In this document: positions 19,817-29,179 of the stretch, piece after piece
Layout: each line of letters begins with the position of its first letter
Numbering within the stretch: the first letter of the stretch is position 1
NCBI RefSeq assembly: GCF_900156465.1
Contig: NZ_LT707064.1
Span: 2,946,501-3,010,500 of the forward strand
From: Pseudomonas sp. 7SR1
GTDB lineage: Bacteria; Pseudomonadota; Gammaproteobacteria; Pseudomonadales; Pseudomonadaceae
Direction of reading: 5' to 3'
DNA: 64,000 bases
The notes under the pieces: model-generated
Database searches by the model: none
What the model was told of the DNA's origin: nothing
Seen by the model: the letters and a program-made list of their open reading frames with translations, nothing else
Program-made: the position numbers and the translations under genes

Positions 19817-20926
19817 TCAGTTGGCGCTGCTGTATCGGCGCACGCCGCTTTCCACTGGCGGGATATGCGCCGCCGTGCTGCCGGAAGCCTGGAACAGCAC
19901 CAGGTGTTCAGCCGACACCCGGATGCCGACACTGGCGCCGACCTGATGGTCGGCGTGGCTCGGGAAGATCGATTCCAGCTGTGCTCCCGTCGGCAGTTGG
20001 AGGCGATACAGGGTTGAAGCCCCCTGGAATGTCTTGCCGACGATCGTGGCGGTGAGCGGGCTATCGGGGGAGTAGACGATATCGTCCGGCCGCAGCAGTA
20101 CGTCCACTGCGCAGCCGATGGGCCAGGTGTAGGCTCGATTGCCGCGCAGCACCCCCAGTTCGGTCTGGACCGATTCCGGGCTGTCGAGTTGGCCACGAAT
20201 GAAATAACCCTGGCCGATGAAACTGGCAACGAACGGCGTCAGCGGTTCGTGATAGAGGTTGTAGGGCGTATCCCACTGCTCGAGTCGACCTTCCTTGAAT
20301 ACACCGACATGGTCGCTCACGGCAAAGGCTTCTTCCTGGTCGTGTGTGACCAGGATCGCGCTGGTACCGCGGGCCTTGAGGATGTCGCGCACCTCATGAC
20401 TGAGCTTGCGTCGCAGCTCGCCGTCGAGATTGGAGAAAGGTTCGTCGAGCAACAACAGTTGTGGCTCCGGGGCCAACGCACGGGCCAGCGCCACGCGTTG
20501 TTGCTGGCCGCCGGAGAGCTCATGGGGCAAGCGCTTGCCCAGGTTCTTCAGGTTGACCAGTTCCAGGAGTTCTTCGACCACGCGTTCCTTGTCCGGATGC
20601 TTGCGAATGCCGAAGGCAATGTTCTCGGCCACGCTCAGGTGAGGGAACAGTGCGTAATCCTGGAACACCATGCCGATGCGGCGTTTTTCCGGGGCGAGGG
20701 TGAAGCCGGCGCGGGAAATAATTTGCCCGTCCAGTTGGATCTCCCCTGCATGCACCGGTTCGAAACCGGCTATGGCCCGCAGCGTCGTGGTCTTGCCGCA
20801 CCCGGAGGAGCCGAGCAGGCAACCGATATCGCCGGCATTGAGGTGCAGGTTGAGGTTTTGCACGACCCGCTGGTTCTGGTAACCACAGGCCAGGTCATGC
20901 AGGTTCAGGAGCAGGGGATGGCTCAT
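19817..20926 (-). CDS. ABC transporter ATP-binding protein (PotA/FbpC type), orphan, coupled to argF
   Basis: 369 residues from the ATG at 20926, whose first bases overlap the argF stop (ATGA). The N-terminal ATPase has Walker [11 protein letters not shown]-loop FQDYALFPH, signature LSGGQQQR, Walker B LLLLDEP and H-loop VTHDQEEAF. Residues from about 240 form a TOBE-type regulatory domain (LLRPDDIVY). This architecture belongs to importers of iron, spermidine or putrescine and similar solutes, but no permease or binding-protein gene is adjacent. The substrate is unknown; coupling to argF suggests an ornithine or arginine-derived solute as a guess. Confidence 0.9.
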   Translation of the reverse strand: MSHPLLLNLHDLACGYQNQRVVQNLNLHLNAGDIGCLLGSSGCGKTTTLRAIAGFEPVHAGEIQLDGQIISRAGFTLAPEKRRIGMVFQDYALFPHLSVAENIAFGIRKHPDKERVVEELLELVNLKNLGKRLPHELSGGQQQRVALARALAPEPQLLLLDEPFSNLDGELRRKLSHEVRDILKARGTSAILVTHDQEEAFAVSDHVGVFKEGRLEQWDTPYNLYHEPLTPFVASFIGQGYFIRGQLDSPESVQTELGVLRGNRAYTWPIGCAVDVLLRPDDIVYSPDSPLTATIVGKTFQGASTLYRLQLPTGAQLESIFPSHADHQVGASVGIRVSAEHLVLFQASGSTAAHIPPVESGVRRYSSAN

Positions 20927-21843
20927 GCGTGGTGGTACGCCGGCTCGACGAGAAACTCCAGCAGGGCCTTCTGCGCATGGAGACGGTTCTCTGCCTGGTC
21001 CCACGCTACCGCCCGTGGGTCTTCCAGGACATCGAAGCTGATCTCCTCGCCGCGGTGAGCGGGCAGGCAATGCATGAACAGCACTTCAGGTGTCGCCAGG
21101 TCGAGCAGCGCCCGGGTGACCTGGAACGGCGCGAAATCCTTGAGTCGCTTGGCGGTTTCTTCTTCCTGGCCCATGGAGGTCCAGACGTCGGTGCTCACCA
21201 GGTGCGCGCCGGGCACTGCCAGTTTCGGATCGCGGACGATGGTGACACGGTCCCCGGCCCTGGCCACCAGTTCAGGGTTAGGGTCGTAGCCTTCGGGACA
21301 GGCAATGCGCAGCTGGAAGTCGAGTTGCATCGACGCTTCTATATAGCTGTTGCACATGTTGTTGCCATCACCGACCCAGGCGACGGTCTTGCCCTGGATC
21401 GAGCCACGGTGTTCGAGGAACGTCTGCATGTCGGCCAGCAACTGGCAGGGGTGCAGGTCGTCGGACAGGCCGTTGATCACCGGTACGCGGGAGTGGGCCG
21501 CAAACTCGGTCAGGGTGCTGTGGGCAAAGGTTCGGATCATCACGACATCGAGCATGCTGGACATGACGATGGCGCAGTCGCTGATCGGCTCGCCGCGGCC
21601 CAGCTGGGTGTCGCGGGGCGACAGGAAGATCGCCTGGCCGCCGAGCTGGATCATGCCGGCTTCGAACGAAATGCGGGTGCGGGTCGACGACTTCTCGAAG
21701 ATCATCCCCAGCACGCGGTTTTTCAAGGGCTCGAACAGTACACCGCGGTTACGCAGGTCCTTGAGCTCCACGCCTCGACGGATCACGCCGAGCAACTCAT
21801 CGGTCGTGAAGTCCATCAGGGAGAGAAAGTGCCTTGCGCTCAT
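20923..21843 (-). CDS. argF: ArgF, anabolic ornithine carbamoyltransferase
   Basis: 306 residues from the second of two adjacent ATGs ([13 protein letters not shown] is the usual Pseudomonas start; the first ATG at 21846 adds one Met). The carbamoyl-phosphate loop is [10 protein letters not shown], followed by [11 protein letters not shown], the ornithine-binding DVWTSMGQE and [10 protein letters not shown]. It makes citrulline from ornithine and carbamoyl phosphate. The sequence matches the anabolic rather than the ArcB-type enzyme. Upstream are an ArgR-type box (21950-21991) and a leader hairpin. Confidence 0.96.
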   Translation of the reverse strand: MSARHFLSLMDFTTDELLGVIRRGVELKDLRNRGVLFEPLKNRVLGMIFEKSSTRTRISFEAGMIQLGGQAIFLSPRDTQLGRGEPISDCAIVMSSMLDVVMIRTFAHSTLTEFAAHSRVPVINGLSDDLHPCQLLADMQTFLEHRGSIQGKTVAWVGDGNNMCNSYIEASMQLDFQLRIACPEGYDPNPELVARAGDRVTIVRDPKLAVPGAHLVSTDVWTSMGQEEETAKRLKDFAPFQVTRALLDLATPEVLFMHCLPAHRGEEISFDVLEDPRAVAWDQAENRLHAQKALLEFLVEPAYHHA

Positions 21844-21912
21844 CATTGACTACCTTTTTGTAACTGACCGCAGATGCTCAAAGCCTTGTTTAACGAAAAA
21901 ACGGGCGAGACC

Positions 21913-21928
21913 TGCGGCAAAAGCCGCA
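21913..21928 (-). promoter_or_regulatory. leader hairpin upstream of argF
   Basis: TGCGGC-AAAA-GCCGCA is a perfect 6-bp stem with a 4-base loop, about 70 bases before the argF start and downstream of the ArgR-type box. It could lie in the 5' leader. No T-tract or leader peptide was seen, so an attenuator is not supported. Confidence 0.4.
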
Positions 21929-21949
21929 CGGGGCGACGAAAATAGGGGA

Positions 21950-21991
21950 AGGCGCGATATTGACATTAAATGTCGCGTATTACCAATAGTG
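21950..21991. promoter_or_regulatory. ArgR-type operator of argF
   Basis: On the plus strand TGTCGC-GTATTACC-AA-TAGTG (21971-21991) fits the Pseudomonas ArgR half-site TGTCGCN8AAN5 exactly. The preceding 21 bases (from 21950, AGGCGC..CA) form a weaker half-site in direct repeat. ArgR represses argF in P. aeruginosa. The same 21-base repeat layout occurs before argG at 30206-30247. Confidence 0.7.
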
Positions 21992-22243
21992 CCCTGGTTT
22001 TAAGGGGAATTCAGCGAGGCCGGCGTACGAATACGGAGGCGATTCGAGGCCGGTTTCCTGACAGCGGCGATCCCTTTGTACACTGGCGGTATACGGCTTG
22101 GCAATCAAGCAGGGCGGGGGCAAGGTCGTTGGTGGATGGTTTGCGCTCGCGTTTGAGGATCTGCCTGTCAGTTGTCGGATGTGAGCATTTCCTAAAGCAG
22201 GGGGCTGGGTTATAAAAGACCTCTTAGAGGCAGGAGCGTCGAA

Positions 22244-22531
22244 ATGGATTCGAAAGAGCAACAACTGATGGAATTGCTGGGGCTGACGGCACGCTCCCTG
22301 ACGCACCTTACCGCCTCGATGACGTCCATGTCGTTCGAGTTGTTGCGCAGCGACGATGAAGTCATCAAGGCCGCCGGACGGCGCATGATCGATCGCATGG
22401 CCACTATCAGCGGAGGGCTCGACGAGCATTGGCGTCTGATCGGCGAGCTGACCGGCGTGCCGATGGCCCAGGAACAGGTGGAGACTGTCGAGGAGATCCA
22501 GCTGCTGGCGCCTCCTGTGGAGCAGCCCTGA
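22244..22531 (+). CDS. conserved small acidic helical protein, function unknown
   Basis: 95 residues from the ATG at 22244, preceded by GGCAGGAGCG. All-helical prediction by eye, no signal peptide or membrane helix, acidic C-terminal half (QEQVETVEEIQ) and a Pro-rich end. Syntenic small genes sit next to argF in other pseudomonads as far as I recall. I do not recognise a domain. It is divergent from argF across a 400-base gap that otherwise holds the argF operator and leader. Confidence 0.75.
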   Translation: MDSKEQQLMELLGLTARSLTHLTASMTSMSFELLRSDDEVIKAAGRRMIDRMATISGGLDEHWRLIGELTGVPMAQEQVETVEEIQLLAPPVEQP

Positions 22532-22663
22532 CGCCAACTTCATCGGCAAGCCTGATGCCCGGCAATTCACAGGACGAACGTCGCTGGCGCGGTGACGGTC
22601 CAGGCGCCATAGTTTTGTTCCCGCGGCCAAAAGTGCCCGCCACGAATAAAACAGAGACTGGCC

Positions 22664-24772
22664 ATGACCAAGACTCTTCATCACCGTGCGTGCCATCTGT
22701 GTGAAGCCATCTGTGGCTTGACCCTGGAAACCACCGAAACCGAAGGCCAGGGCCTGGCGATCACCTCGATCAAGGGCGATTCGCTGGACAGCTTCAGCCG
22801 GGGGCATATCTGCCCCAAGGCAGTGGCCTTGCAGGATATCCAGAACGATCCGGACCGACTGCGCCAACCCATGCAGCGGGTGGGCAGTCAATGGCAGCCC
22901 ATTGCCTGGGAAGACGCCTTCGCGCTGGTAGCCGAACGCCTGGCGGACATCCAGGCGCGTCACGGCCAGAATGCGGTGGCGGTCTATCAGGGCAACCCCA
23001 GCGTGCACAACTACGGGCTGATGACCCACAGCAATTATTTCCTGGGTCTGCTCAAGACCCGCAGCCGTTTCTCTGCGACCTCCGTGGACCAGTTGCCCCA
23101 TCACCTGACCAGCCACCTGATGTACGGTCATGGCCTGCTGCTGCCGATCCCGGACATCGATCACACCGACTTCATGCTGATCCTGGGCGGCAATCCTCTG
23201 GCATCCAATGGCAGCATCATGACCGTGCCAGACGTGGAAAAACGCCTCAAGGCGATCCAGGCCCGCGGCGGCAAAGTGGTGGTGGTCGATCCGCGTCGTA
23301 GCGAAACGGCCGCCATCGCGAGCCAGCACCTCTTCGTGCGCCCAGGCGGTGATGCCGCGCTGTTGTTCGGCATGCTCAATACCCTGTTCAGCGAAGGCCT
23401 GACCCGTGATAGTCATTTGCCGGTGGATGGGCTGCAAGAGGTGCGCCAGGCTGTGGCCGCCTTCACGGCCGAGGCCATGAGCCCGCTGTGTGCGGTGCCC
23501 GCAACGCAGATCCGTCAGTTGGCCCGAGACTTCGCCGCGGCCCCGTCGGCTGTCTGCTACGGGCGGATGGGCGTTTCGACCCAGGCATTCGGTACGCTGT
23601 GCCACTGGCTGATCCAGGTGATCAACCTGGTGACCGGTAACCTGGACCGAGTGGGGGGCGCCTTGTGCACCGAACCGGCGGTGGACCTGGTCGCCACCAC
23701 TTCGGGTGGACATTTCAACCGCTGGCAAAGCCGTGTGTCCGGGCGTCCCGAGTATGCCGGGGAGTTGCCGGTATCGACCCTGGCCGAGGAAATGCTCACC
23801 GAGGGTGAAGGACAGATTCGCGCCCTGGTGACGGTGGCCGGCAACCCGGTGCTGTCGACGCCCAACGGGCGACAGCTGGAACAGGCGCTGGACGGTCTGG
23901 AGTTCATGGTCAGCGTGGACCTGTACATCAACGAAACCACCCGCTACGCCGACCTGATCCTGCCTTCGACGTCGGCGCTGGAAAATGACCACTATGACAC
24001 CACGTTCAACCTGTTCGCGGTGCGCAATGTGACCCGTTTCAACCGGGCCATCCTGCCCAAGCCGGAAGGGGCGCTGCACGATTGGGAGATCTTTGTCGGC
24101 CTGGCCAAGGCCTTCGCCGCCAGGACCGGCAAGGAGCTCAAGCCCACCATGCCGCCCGCGCAGATGATCGATTTCGGTTTGCGGGCAGGGCCTTATGGAG
24201 ATGCCTCGTCACACAAACTGTCCCTGGCGACCCTGTTCGACCATCCGCACGGCCTTGACCTCGGTGCGCTCAAGCCCAACCTGGCGTCGCGATTGAAAAC
24301 CGAAAACCAGCGGATACAGGCTGCTCCCGCCGTGATCCTCGCCGATATCGGGCGGTTCGCCGCGATGCAGGCCCCTCAGCCAGACGAATTGCTGATGATC
24401 GGTCGTCGACACGTTCGCAGCAACAATTCCTGGATGCATAATTTCCATCGGCTGGTGAAAGGCAAGTCGCGTCATCACTTGCTGATGCATCCCGACGACC
24501 TGGCCAGTCGTGGGCTGGATGATGGGCAGCGAGTGAAGGTCAGCTCGCGGGTGGGTGTGATTGAAGTTGAAGTGCAGGGTTGCTCCGACATGATGAAAGG
24601 CGTTGTCAGCCTGCCCCATGGCTGGGGACACGCCCGGCCGGGGGTGCAGATGAGTATCGCCAGTGGGCAACCCGGCTCCAGTGCCAATGACCTGACCGAT
24701 GAGTGCCAGCTCGATGAATTGTCCGGCAACGCGGCCCTCAACGGTGTGCCTGTGAAGGTGGCGGCTGCGTGA
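22664..24772 (+). CDS. molybdopterin-dependent oxidoreductase (formate dehydrogenase/DMSO reductase superfamily)
   Basis: 702 residues. An N-terminal [4Fe-4S] motif C10-x2-C13-x3-C17-x32-C50 (HRACHLCEAICG ... SRGHICPK) is followed by the molybdopterin domain (YQGNPSVHNYGLM, ILGGNPLASNG, VVVDPRRSETA) and the C-terminal molydop-binding domain (LMIGRRHVRSNNSWMHN, GRVKVSSRVG-like segment). No Tat signal, so it is cytoplasmic. No partner Fe-S or cytochrome subunit and no cofactor genes are adjacent, so it may use a soluble electron carrier. The expected Mo-ligand position has no Cys or Sec that I can identify with certainty. Substrate unknown. Confidence 0.92.
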   Translation: MTKTLHHRACHLCEAICGLTLETTETEGQGLAITSIKGDSLDSFSRGHICPKAVALQDIQNDPDRLRQPMQRVGSQWQPIAWEDAFALVAERLADIQARHGQNAVAVYQGNPSVHNYGLMTHSNYFLGLLKTRSRFSATSVDQLPHHLTSHLMYGHGLLLPIPDIDHTDFMLILGGNPLASNGSIMTVPDVEKRLKAIQARGGKVVVVDPRRSETAAIASQHLFVRPGGDAALLFGMLNTLFSEGLTRDSHLPVDGLQEVRQAVAAFTAEAMSPLCAVPATQIRQLARDFAAAPSAVCYGRMGVSTQAFGTLCHWLIQVINLVTGNLDRVGGALCTEPAVDLVATTSGGHFNRWQSRVSGRPEYAGELPVSTLAEEMLTEGEGQIRALVTVAGNPVLSTPNGRQLEQALDGLEFMVSVDLYINETTRYADLILPSTSALENDHYDTTFNLFAVRNVTRFNRAILPKPEGALHDWEIFVGLAKAFAARTGKELKPTMPPAQMIDFGLRAGPYGDASSHKLSLATLFDHPHGLDLGALKPNLASRLKTENQRIQAAPAVILADIGRFAAMQAPQPDELLMIGRRHVRSNNSWMHNFHRLVKGKSRHHLLMHPDDLASRGLDDGQRVKVSSRVGVIEVEVQGCSDMMKGVVSLPHGWGHARPGVQMSIASGQPGSSANDLTDECQLDELSGNAALNGVPVKVAAA

Positions 24773-24871
24773 ATTTGTCTCTGGCGTAGACCGAGCACCT
24801 TGCTCGGGTTTCCGTTACAATGCGCCACCGTGTCGACGACTTGAGTCGCGAAGTTTAAGCCGAGGTGCTCC

Positions 24872-25210
24872 ATGGATATCATCGAAACCATCAAAGAACA
24901 GATTGCCAACAACACCGTGCTGCTCTACATGAAAGGCTCGCCGAATGCGCCACAGTGCGGTTTCTCGGCCAAGGCTGCTCAGGCCGTGATGGGATGTGGC
25001 GAGAAGTTTGCCTATGTCGACATCCTGCAGAACCCGGAAATCCGCGCCAACCTGCCCAAGTACGCCAACTGGCCAACCTTTCCACAACTGTGGGTTGCCG
25101 GTGAGCTGATCGGTGGCAGTGACATCATGGTTGAAATGGCTGCTGACGGTTCCCTGCAGAGCACCATCAAGGAAGCAGTCGCCAACGCGACCAAGAAGAC
25201 CGAGGCCTGA
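24872..25210 (+). CDS. grxD: GrxD, monothiol glutaredoxin (Grx4 type)
   Basis: 112 residues with the CGFS active site (Cys29 in PQCGFSAKA), and the family motifs YANWPTFPQLWV and GSDIMVEM. CGFS glutaredoxins carry glutathione-bound [2Fe-2S] clusters and work with BolA and Fe-S assembly. It has an SD (GAGGTG) ahead of its ATG and a terminator after it. Its neighbours bfr and bfd also concern iron. Confidence 0.95.
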   Translation: MDIIETIKEQIANNTVLLYMKGSPNAPQCGFSAKAAQAVMGCGEKFAYVDILQNPEIRANLPKYANWPTFPQLWVAGELIGGSDIMVEMAADGSLQSTIKEAVANATKKTEA

Positions 25211-25314
25211 TCCAAGGGCGTCGGTTCACCGCACCGGTTGTGGTAAGCGCCAAACCTTGTGGGGCGAGCCTGCTCCCTCCAGGGTGGATGTCGGTACTGC
25301 CTGAAATCCCGGCA

Positions 25315-25354
25315 ACAAAAAGCCCCGCCTCTCACAAGAGGGCGGGGCTTTTTG
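25315..25354. terminator. bidirectional terminator, grxD / bfr
   Basis: AAAAAGCCCCGCC(CT) ... GGCGGGGCTTTTT forms an 11-bp GC-rich stem with A- and T-tracts on both sides, between the grxD stop and the convergent bfr stop. Confidence 0.95.
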
Positions 25355-25375
25355 TTGGTTCGCGTTTGCCGGAGG

Positions 25376-25849
25376 TTATTCGTCGCCCATCTGCGATTGC
25401 AGGTAATTCTCCAGGCCCACTTTGTCGATCAGGCCCAGCTGGGTTTCCAGCCAGTCGATATGCTCTTCCTCGGACTCGAGAATGTCTTCAAGCAGTTCGC
25501 GGCTGCCGAAGTCGCCAACGCTTTCGCAGTGGGCGATGGCGGCCTTCAGGTCGGCATGCCCGGTGCGTTCGATACGCAGGTCGCATTCGAGCATTTCGCG
25601 GGTGTGTTCGCCGATGTGCAGCTTGCCCAGGTCCTGGACGTTGGGCAGGCCTTCAAGGAACAGGATGCGCTTGATCAGCTTGTCCGCGTGTTTCATCTCG
25701 TCGATGGACTCGTGGTACTCGTGCTTGCCCAGCTTGTTCAGGCCCCAATCTTCATACATGCGTGCGTGCAGGAAGTATTGATTGATTGCGACCAGCTCAT
25801 TGGCAAGGATCTTGTTGAGATGCTGGATGACTGTAATGTCGCCTTTCAT
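25376..25849 (-). CDS. bfr: Bacterioferritin (BfrB-type, haem-binding)
   Basis: 157 residues from the ATG at 25849. Ferroxidase ligands are in register with E. coli Bfr: E18, E51, H54, and later E94- and E127/H130-type residues in LECDLRIER and [10 protein letters not shown]. Met52 (IDEMKHAD), the axial haem ligand, is present, so this is a haem-containing Bfr. It forms a 24-mer that stores iron; Bfd, encoded just upstream, reduces it to release Fe(II). Confidence 0.96.
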   Translation of the reverse strand: MKGDITVIQHLNKILANELVAINQYFLHARMYEDWGLNKLGKHEYHESIDEMKHADKLIKRILFLEGLPNVQDLGKLHIGEHTREMLECDLRIERTGHADLKAAIAHCESVGDFGSRELLEDILESEEEHIDWLETQLGLIDKVGLENYLQSQMGDE

Positions 25850-26003
25850 GGTGAGGCCTGCCTGTAAAATAGCTGTGTATGAGGCAGAGTTTGAGCCGCG
25901 CATTTCCGGGTGTCAAACCTAAGTTATTGAATAATAAATGAAAATTAATCGGAATAAGAATGTTTGTGTTCCGCGTCTGGAAGCTAAGCGTTTGATTTAC
26001 AGG

Positions 26004-26034
26004 CATAAAAAAACCGGACATTGAGTCCGGTTCC
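26004..26034 (-). terminator. terminator of bfd
   Basis: On the minus strand AACCGGACTCAATGTCCGGTT is followed by a T7 tract, 15 bases after the bfd stop. Confidence 0.92.
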
Positions 26035-26048
26035 TTGGAAAGCGGTGT

Positions 26049-26267
26049 TTACGCGGCGGTAAATTCTACAGGGTAGGGGATCGATGCCTGGGCCGTTTGT
26101 ACTTTGGCGAGGGTTTCACGAACCACTTCCTTGGCCAGGCATGCGCATTTGCCGCATTGGCTGGCTACGCCGGTGGCCTGGCGGACTTCACGATAGCTGC
26201 AGCAACCTTCATAGATCGCTTCGCGGATTTGTCCGTCGGTGACGCCAGTGCAGAGGCAAACATACAT
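26049..26267 (-). CDS. bfd: Bfd, bacterioferritin-associated [2Fe-2S] ferredoxin
   Basis: 72 residues; the [2Fe-2S] ligands C4, C6, C38 and C41 (MYVCLCTGV; ASQCGKCA) are all present. It docks on Bfr and donates electrons to the haem to mobilise stored iron. Expression under iron starvation fits the Fur-like box just upstream at 26315-26333. Confidence 0.95.
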   Translation of the reverse strand: MYVCLCTGVTDGQIREAIYEGCCSYREVRQATGVASQCGKCACLAKEVVRETLAKVQTAQASIPYPVEFTAA

Positions 26268-26314
26268 AAGTAAGAACCGTCGCGGGTTGTGGCTTAAGTG
26301 AGACGGATCTTAAT

Positions 26315-26333
26315 GTTAACGAGAATGATTGTC
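26315..26333. promoter_or_regulatory. Fur box upstream of bfd
   Basis: GTTAACGAGAATGATTGTC matches the 19-base Fur consensus GATAATGATAATCATTATC at 14 positions. It lies 48-66 bases upstream of the bfd ATG. bfd is Fur-controlled in P. aeruginosa. The 296-base gap 26268-26563 holds this and the peroxiredoxin promoter; I see no other structure there. Confidence 0.68.
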
Positions 26334-26563
26334 AAAGTGGTTTCTCGACGCTTCCAGGCCAGAGAGATGCCGGGCTGACGAACGGCTTTCCAAGACGGGC
26401 TGTCGATTTTTCGATATCACCAAAAACCGTTGAGAAGAGCTCAAATGGGCGGTGTATGATGGTCGGTCCTTGCGAAGCGGGTTCGTGTCACAGGGCTGTC
26501 GTCTGAGGGTGGCAGGCTGGCGCGGACCTGAGTTTTTCACGTTACTACACCAGGAGATATTCA

Positions 26564-27166
26564 ATGAGCGTACTCGTAGGCAAGCAAGCCCCTGACTTCA
26601 CTGTTCCTGCCGTTCTCGGCAATGGCGAGATCGTCGACAGCTTCACCCTGTCGTCGGCCATCAAAGGCAAATACGGCCTGGTGTTCTTCTACCCGCTGGA
26701 CTTCACCTTCGTCTGCCCATCCGAGCTGATCGCCCTGGACCACCGCATGGACGACTTCAAGGCTCGCAACGTGGAAGTGATCGCTGTTTCCATCGACTCG
26801 CACTTCACTCACAACGCATGGCGTAACACGCCAATCAACGGCGGCGGCATCGGCCCGGTGAAATACACCATGGCTGCCGACATGAAGCACGAAATCGCCA
26901 AGGCCTATGATGTCGAGTCCGAAGGCGGCGTGGCTTTCCGTGGCGCGTTCCTGATCGACGACAAAGGCGTGGTCCGTTCGCAGATCGTCAACGACCTGCC
27001 GCTGGGTCGTAACATGGAAGAGCTGATCCGTCTGGTCGACGCTCTGCAATTCCACGAAGAGCACGGCGAAGTCTGCCCGGCCAACTGGAAAAAAGGCGAC
27101 AAAGGCATGACCGCTTCCCCGGAAGGTGTTGCTGCCTACCTGGGCGAGCACGGCGACAAGCTGTAA
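26564..27166 (+). CDS. typical 2-Cys peroxiredoxin (AhpC/TSA, Prx1 subfamily)
   Basis: 200 residues. The peroxidatic Cys51 is in DFTFVCPSEL, and the resolving Cys near residue 172 is in GEVCPANW. It reduces H2O2 and organic peroxides in the cytoplasm, using thioredoxin or AhpF-type donors. Preceded by AGGAG. It follows the bacterioferritin genes in a divergent arrangement, fitting protection against iron-driven oxidative damage. Confidence 0.95.
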   Translation: MSVLVGKQAPDFTVPAVLGNGEIVDSFTLSSAIKGKYGLVFFYPLDFTFVCPSELIALDHRMDDFKARNVEVIAVSIDSHFTHNAWRNTPINGGGIGPVKYTMAADMKHEIAKAYDVESEGGVAFRGAFLIDDKGVVRSQIVNDLPLGRNMEELIRLVDALQFHEEHGEVCPANWKKGDKGMTASPEGVAAYLGEHGDKL

Positions 27167-27177
27167 GCGAATCAGGC

Positions 27178-27212
27178 ATAAAAAAACCGGCCCTTGGTGG
27201 CCGGTTTTTTTA
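27178..27212. terminator. bidirectional terminator, peroxiredoxin / rnt
   Basis: AAAAAACCGGCC-CTTGGT-GGCCGGTTTTTTT: an 8-bp GC stem with A- and T-tracts, 15 bases after the peroxiredoxin stop. Confidence 0.95.
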
Positions 27213-27268
27213 TGGGTATTTCAAGCCGGATCATCGGCTGAAACACAGAGCTGGGTTGACTCTACTCT

Positions 27269-27946
27269 CTAGTCGTCGAAATCCTGCCAGCCGCCCAGCT
27301 CTTTCCACCGGTTGACGATGCCGCAGAACAGCTCGGCGGTCTTCTCGGTGTCGTAGCGGGCCGAGTGCGCCTCACGACCATCGAAATCGATGTCGGCCGC
27401 CTGACAGGCCTTGGCCAGGACGGTCTGGCCGTATGCCAGGCCCGCCAGGGTTGCAGTGTCGAAGCTGGAAAACGGGTGGAACGGATTGCGCTTCATGTCC
27501 AGGCGGGCAACGGCTGCGTTGAGGAAACCCAGGTCGAAGCTGCTGTTATGACCCACCAGGATCGCGCGCTTGCAACCATTGGCCTTGAGCGCCTTGCGGA
27601 CGCCACGGAAGATGTCGGTCAGGGCTGTCTCTTCGCTTACCGCCATGCGCAACGGATGGTCGAGCTTGATCCCGGTGAACTCCAGGGCCGCCGCTTCGAT
27701 GTTGGCGCCTTCGAACGGTTCGACGCGGAAGAAATAGGTGTGGTCAGGGAAAACGAACCCTTTTTCGTCCATGCCGATGGTGGTCGCGGCGATTTCCAGC
27801 AGCGCATCGGTGGCGGAGTTGAAACCGCCGGTCTCTACGTCAACGACGACAGGCAGATAGCCCCGGAACCGTGCAGCCATGGGGTGACGGATGCCGCCCG
27901 AACCACCGTTGCCGTCCAGTTCGTCGTCGAAATGCTCTTCACTCAC
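27269..27946 (-). CDS. rnt: RNase T, 3'-5' exoribonuclease
   Basis: 225 residues, DEDDh exonuclease fold. Exo I is [10 protein letters not shown] (D and E), Exo [14 protein letters not shown] (D), and Exo [18 protein letters not shown] (H and D). It trims tRNA and rRNA 3' ends. Its start overlaps the pyrC stop by four bases (ATGA), so they form a coupled pair. Confidence 0.96.
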   Translation of the reverse strand: MSEEHFDDELDGNGGSGGIRHPMAARFRGYLPVVVDVETGGFNSATDALLEIAATTIGMDEKGFVFPDHTYFFRVEPFEGANIEAAALEFTGIKLDHPLRMAVSEETALTDIFRGVRKALKANGCKRAILVGHNSSFDLGFLNAAVARLDMKRNPFHPFSSFDTATLAGLAYGQTVLAKACQAADIDFDGREAHSARYDTEKTAELFCGIVNRWKELGGWQDFDD

Positions 27947-28989
27947 GGTGTTTCCTCCAGCAGGCGCCAGCGCAGTTTTTCACCGGCGCGCAGCGGGATG
28001 ACAGTCTGCTCGCCGAAGGGCAGGCTGGCAGGGGCGGTCCACTCGTCGCGGACCAGCGTAATACGATCGGTGTTCACCGGCAGGCCATAGAACCGAGGGC
28101 CGTGGAGGCTGGCGAAGCTTTCGAGCCTGTCCAGCGCATTACGCTGTTCGAACGCCTCGGCATACATTTCGATGGCGGCGTAGGCGGTGTAGCAGCCGGC
28201 GCAACCGCAAGCGGCTTCCTTGGCGTGACGGGCGTGGGGCGCCGAATCCGTGCCGAGGAAAAACTTGGCGCTGCCACTGGTGGCGGCGTCGAGCAAGGCC
28301 TCCTGGTGGGTGTTGCGCTTGAGGATCGGCAGGCAATAGAAATGCGGCCGGATCCCGCCTACCAGCATGTGGTTGCGGTTGTACAACAGGTGATGCGCCG
28401 TGATGGTGGCGCCGACGTTGGCCGGCGCTTCCTTGACGAATTGCACGGCATCGGCGGTGGTAATGTGCTCGAACACCACCTTGAGAGTCGGGAAGCGCTC
28501 CACGACGCGGCGCATATGCTCGTCGATGAAGATTTTCTCGCGATCGAACACGTCGACATCACCGCGGGTGACCTCTCCGTGGATCAGCAACGGCATCCCG
28601 ACTTCGGCCATGGCCTCCAGCACCGGGAAGATCCTGTCGATGCTGGTGACGCCGGAATCCGAGTTCGTCGTGGCGCCAGCCGGGTACAACTTGGCGGCAT
28701 GGACGAAGCCGCTGGCCTTGGCGTCGCGGATTTCCTCGGGCTGGGTACGGTCGGTGAGGTAAAGCACCATCAGCGGTTCGAAGCGGCTGCCGGCCGGCCG
28801 CGCGGCCAGGATGCGCTGGCGATAACCATCGGCCTCGGCGGCGTTGCGTACAGGCGGAACCAGGTTGGGCATGATGATTGCGCGCCCGAAGGTACGCGCC
28901 ACATCGGCGACGGTATGGGTCAACACAGCACCATCGCGAAGATGAATATGCCAGTCGTCGGGACGCAGCAGGGTCAGGCGGTCGGACAT
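27943..28989 (-). CDS. pyrC: PyrC, dihydroorotase
   Basis: 348 residues, class II dihydroorotase. Metal ligands: WHIHLRDG (HxH), the carbamylated Lys in [18 protein letters not shown] and GTDSAPH. It converts carbamoyl aspartate to dihydroorotate in pyrimidine synthesis. Upstream gene of the pyrC-rnt pair; divergent from motY. Confidence 0.97.
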   Translation of the reverse strand: MSDRLTLLRPDDWHIHLRDGAVLTHTVADVARTFGRAIIMPNLVPPVRNAAEADGYRQRILAARPAGSRFEPLMVLYLTDRTQPEEIRDAKASGFVHAAKLYPAGATTNSDSGVTSIDRIFPVLEAMAEVGMPLLIHGEVTRGDVDVFDREKIFIDEHMRRVVERFPTLKVVFEHITTADAVQFVKEAPANVGATITAHHLLYNRNHMLVGGIRPHFYCLPILKRNTHQEALLDAATSGSAKFFLGTDSAPHARHAKEAACGCAGCYTAYAAIEMYAEAFEQRNALDRLESFASLHGPRFYGLPVNTDRITLVRDEWTAPASLPFGEQTVIPLRAGEKLRWRLLEETP

Positions 28990-29179
28990 TGAGGGGCTTC
29001 CAGGCGGGTCAAACTCTGGGGAATGCTACCGGAAAAGACTGTTGCAGGCATCCGCTATCAAGTTTTGCCGCAAGTTACCGATAGCCCCTTCAGGTATGTC
29101 CGTGATCCGGGACAATGCCCCGGACCGGCGTCACGCCTCGGCGTGTATCGATTTTTGTATAAAGCCAGTGGAGCCTCCC

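Noticed and set aside
21980..24079. 699-codon open frame on the minus strand
   Set aside because: Antisense to the molybdopterin oxidoreductase; His/Gln-rich composition typical of high-GC shadow frames, no recognisable domain.
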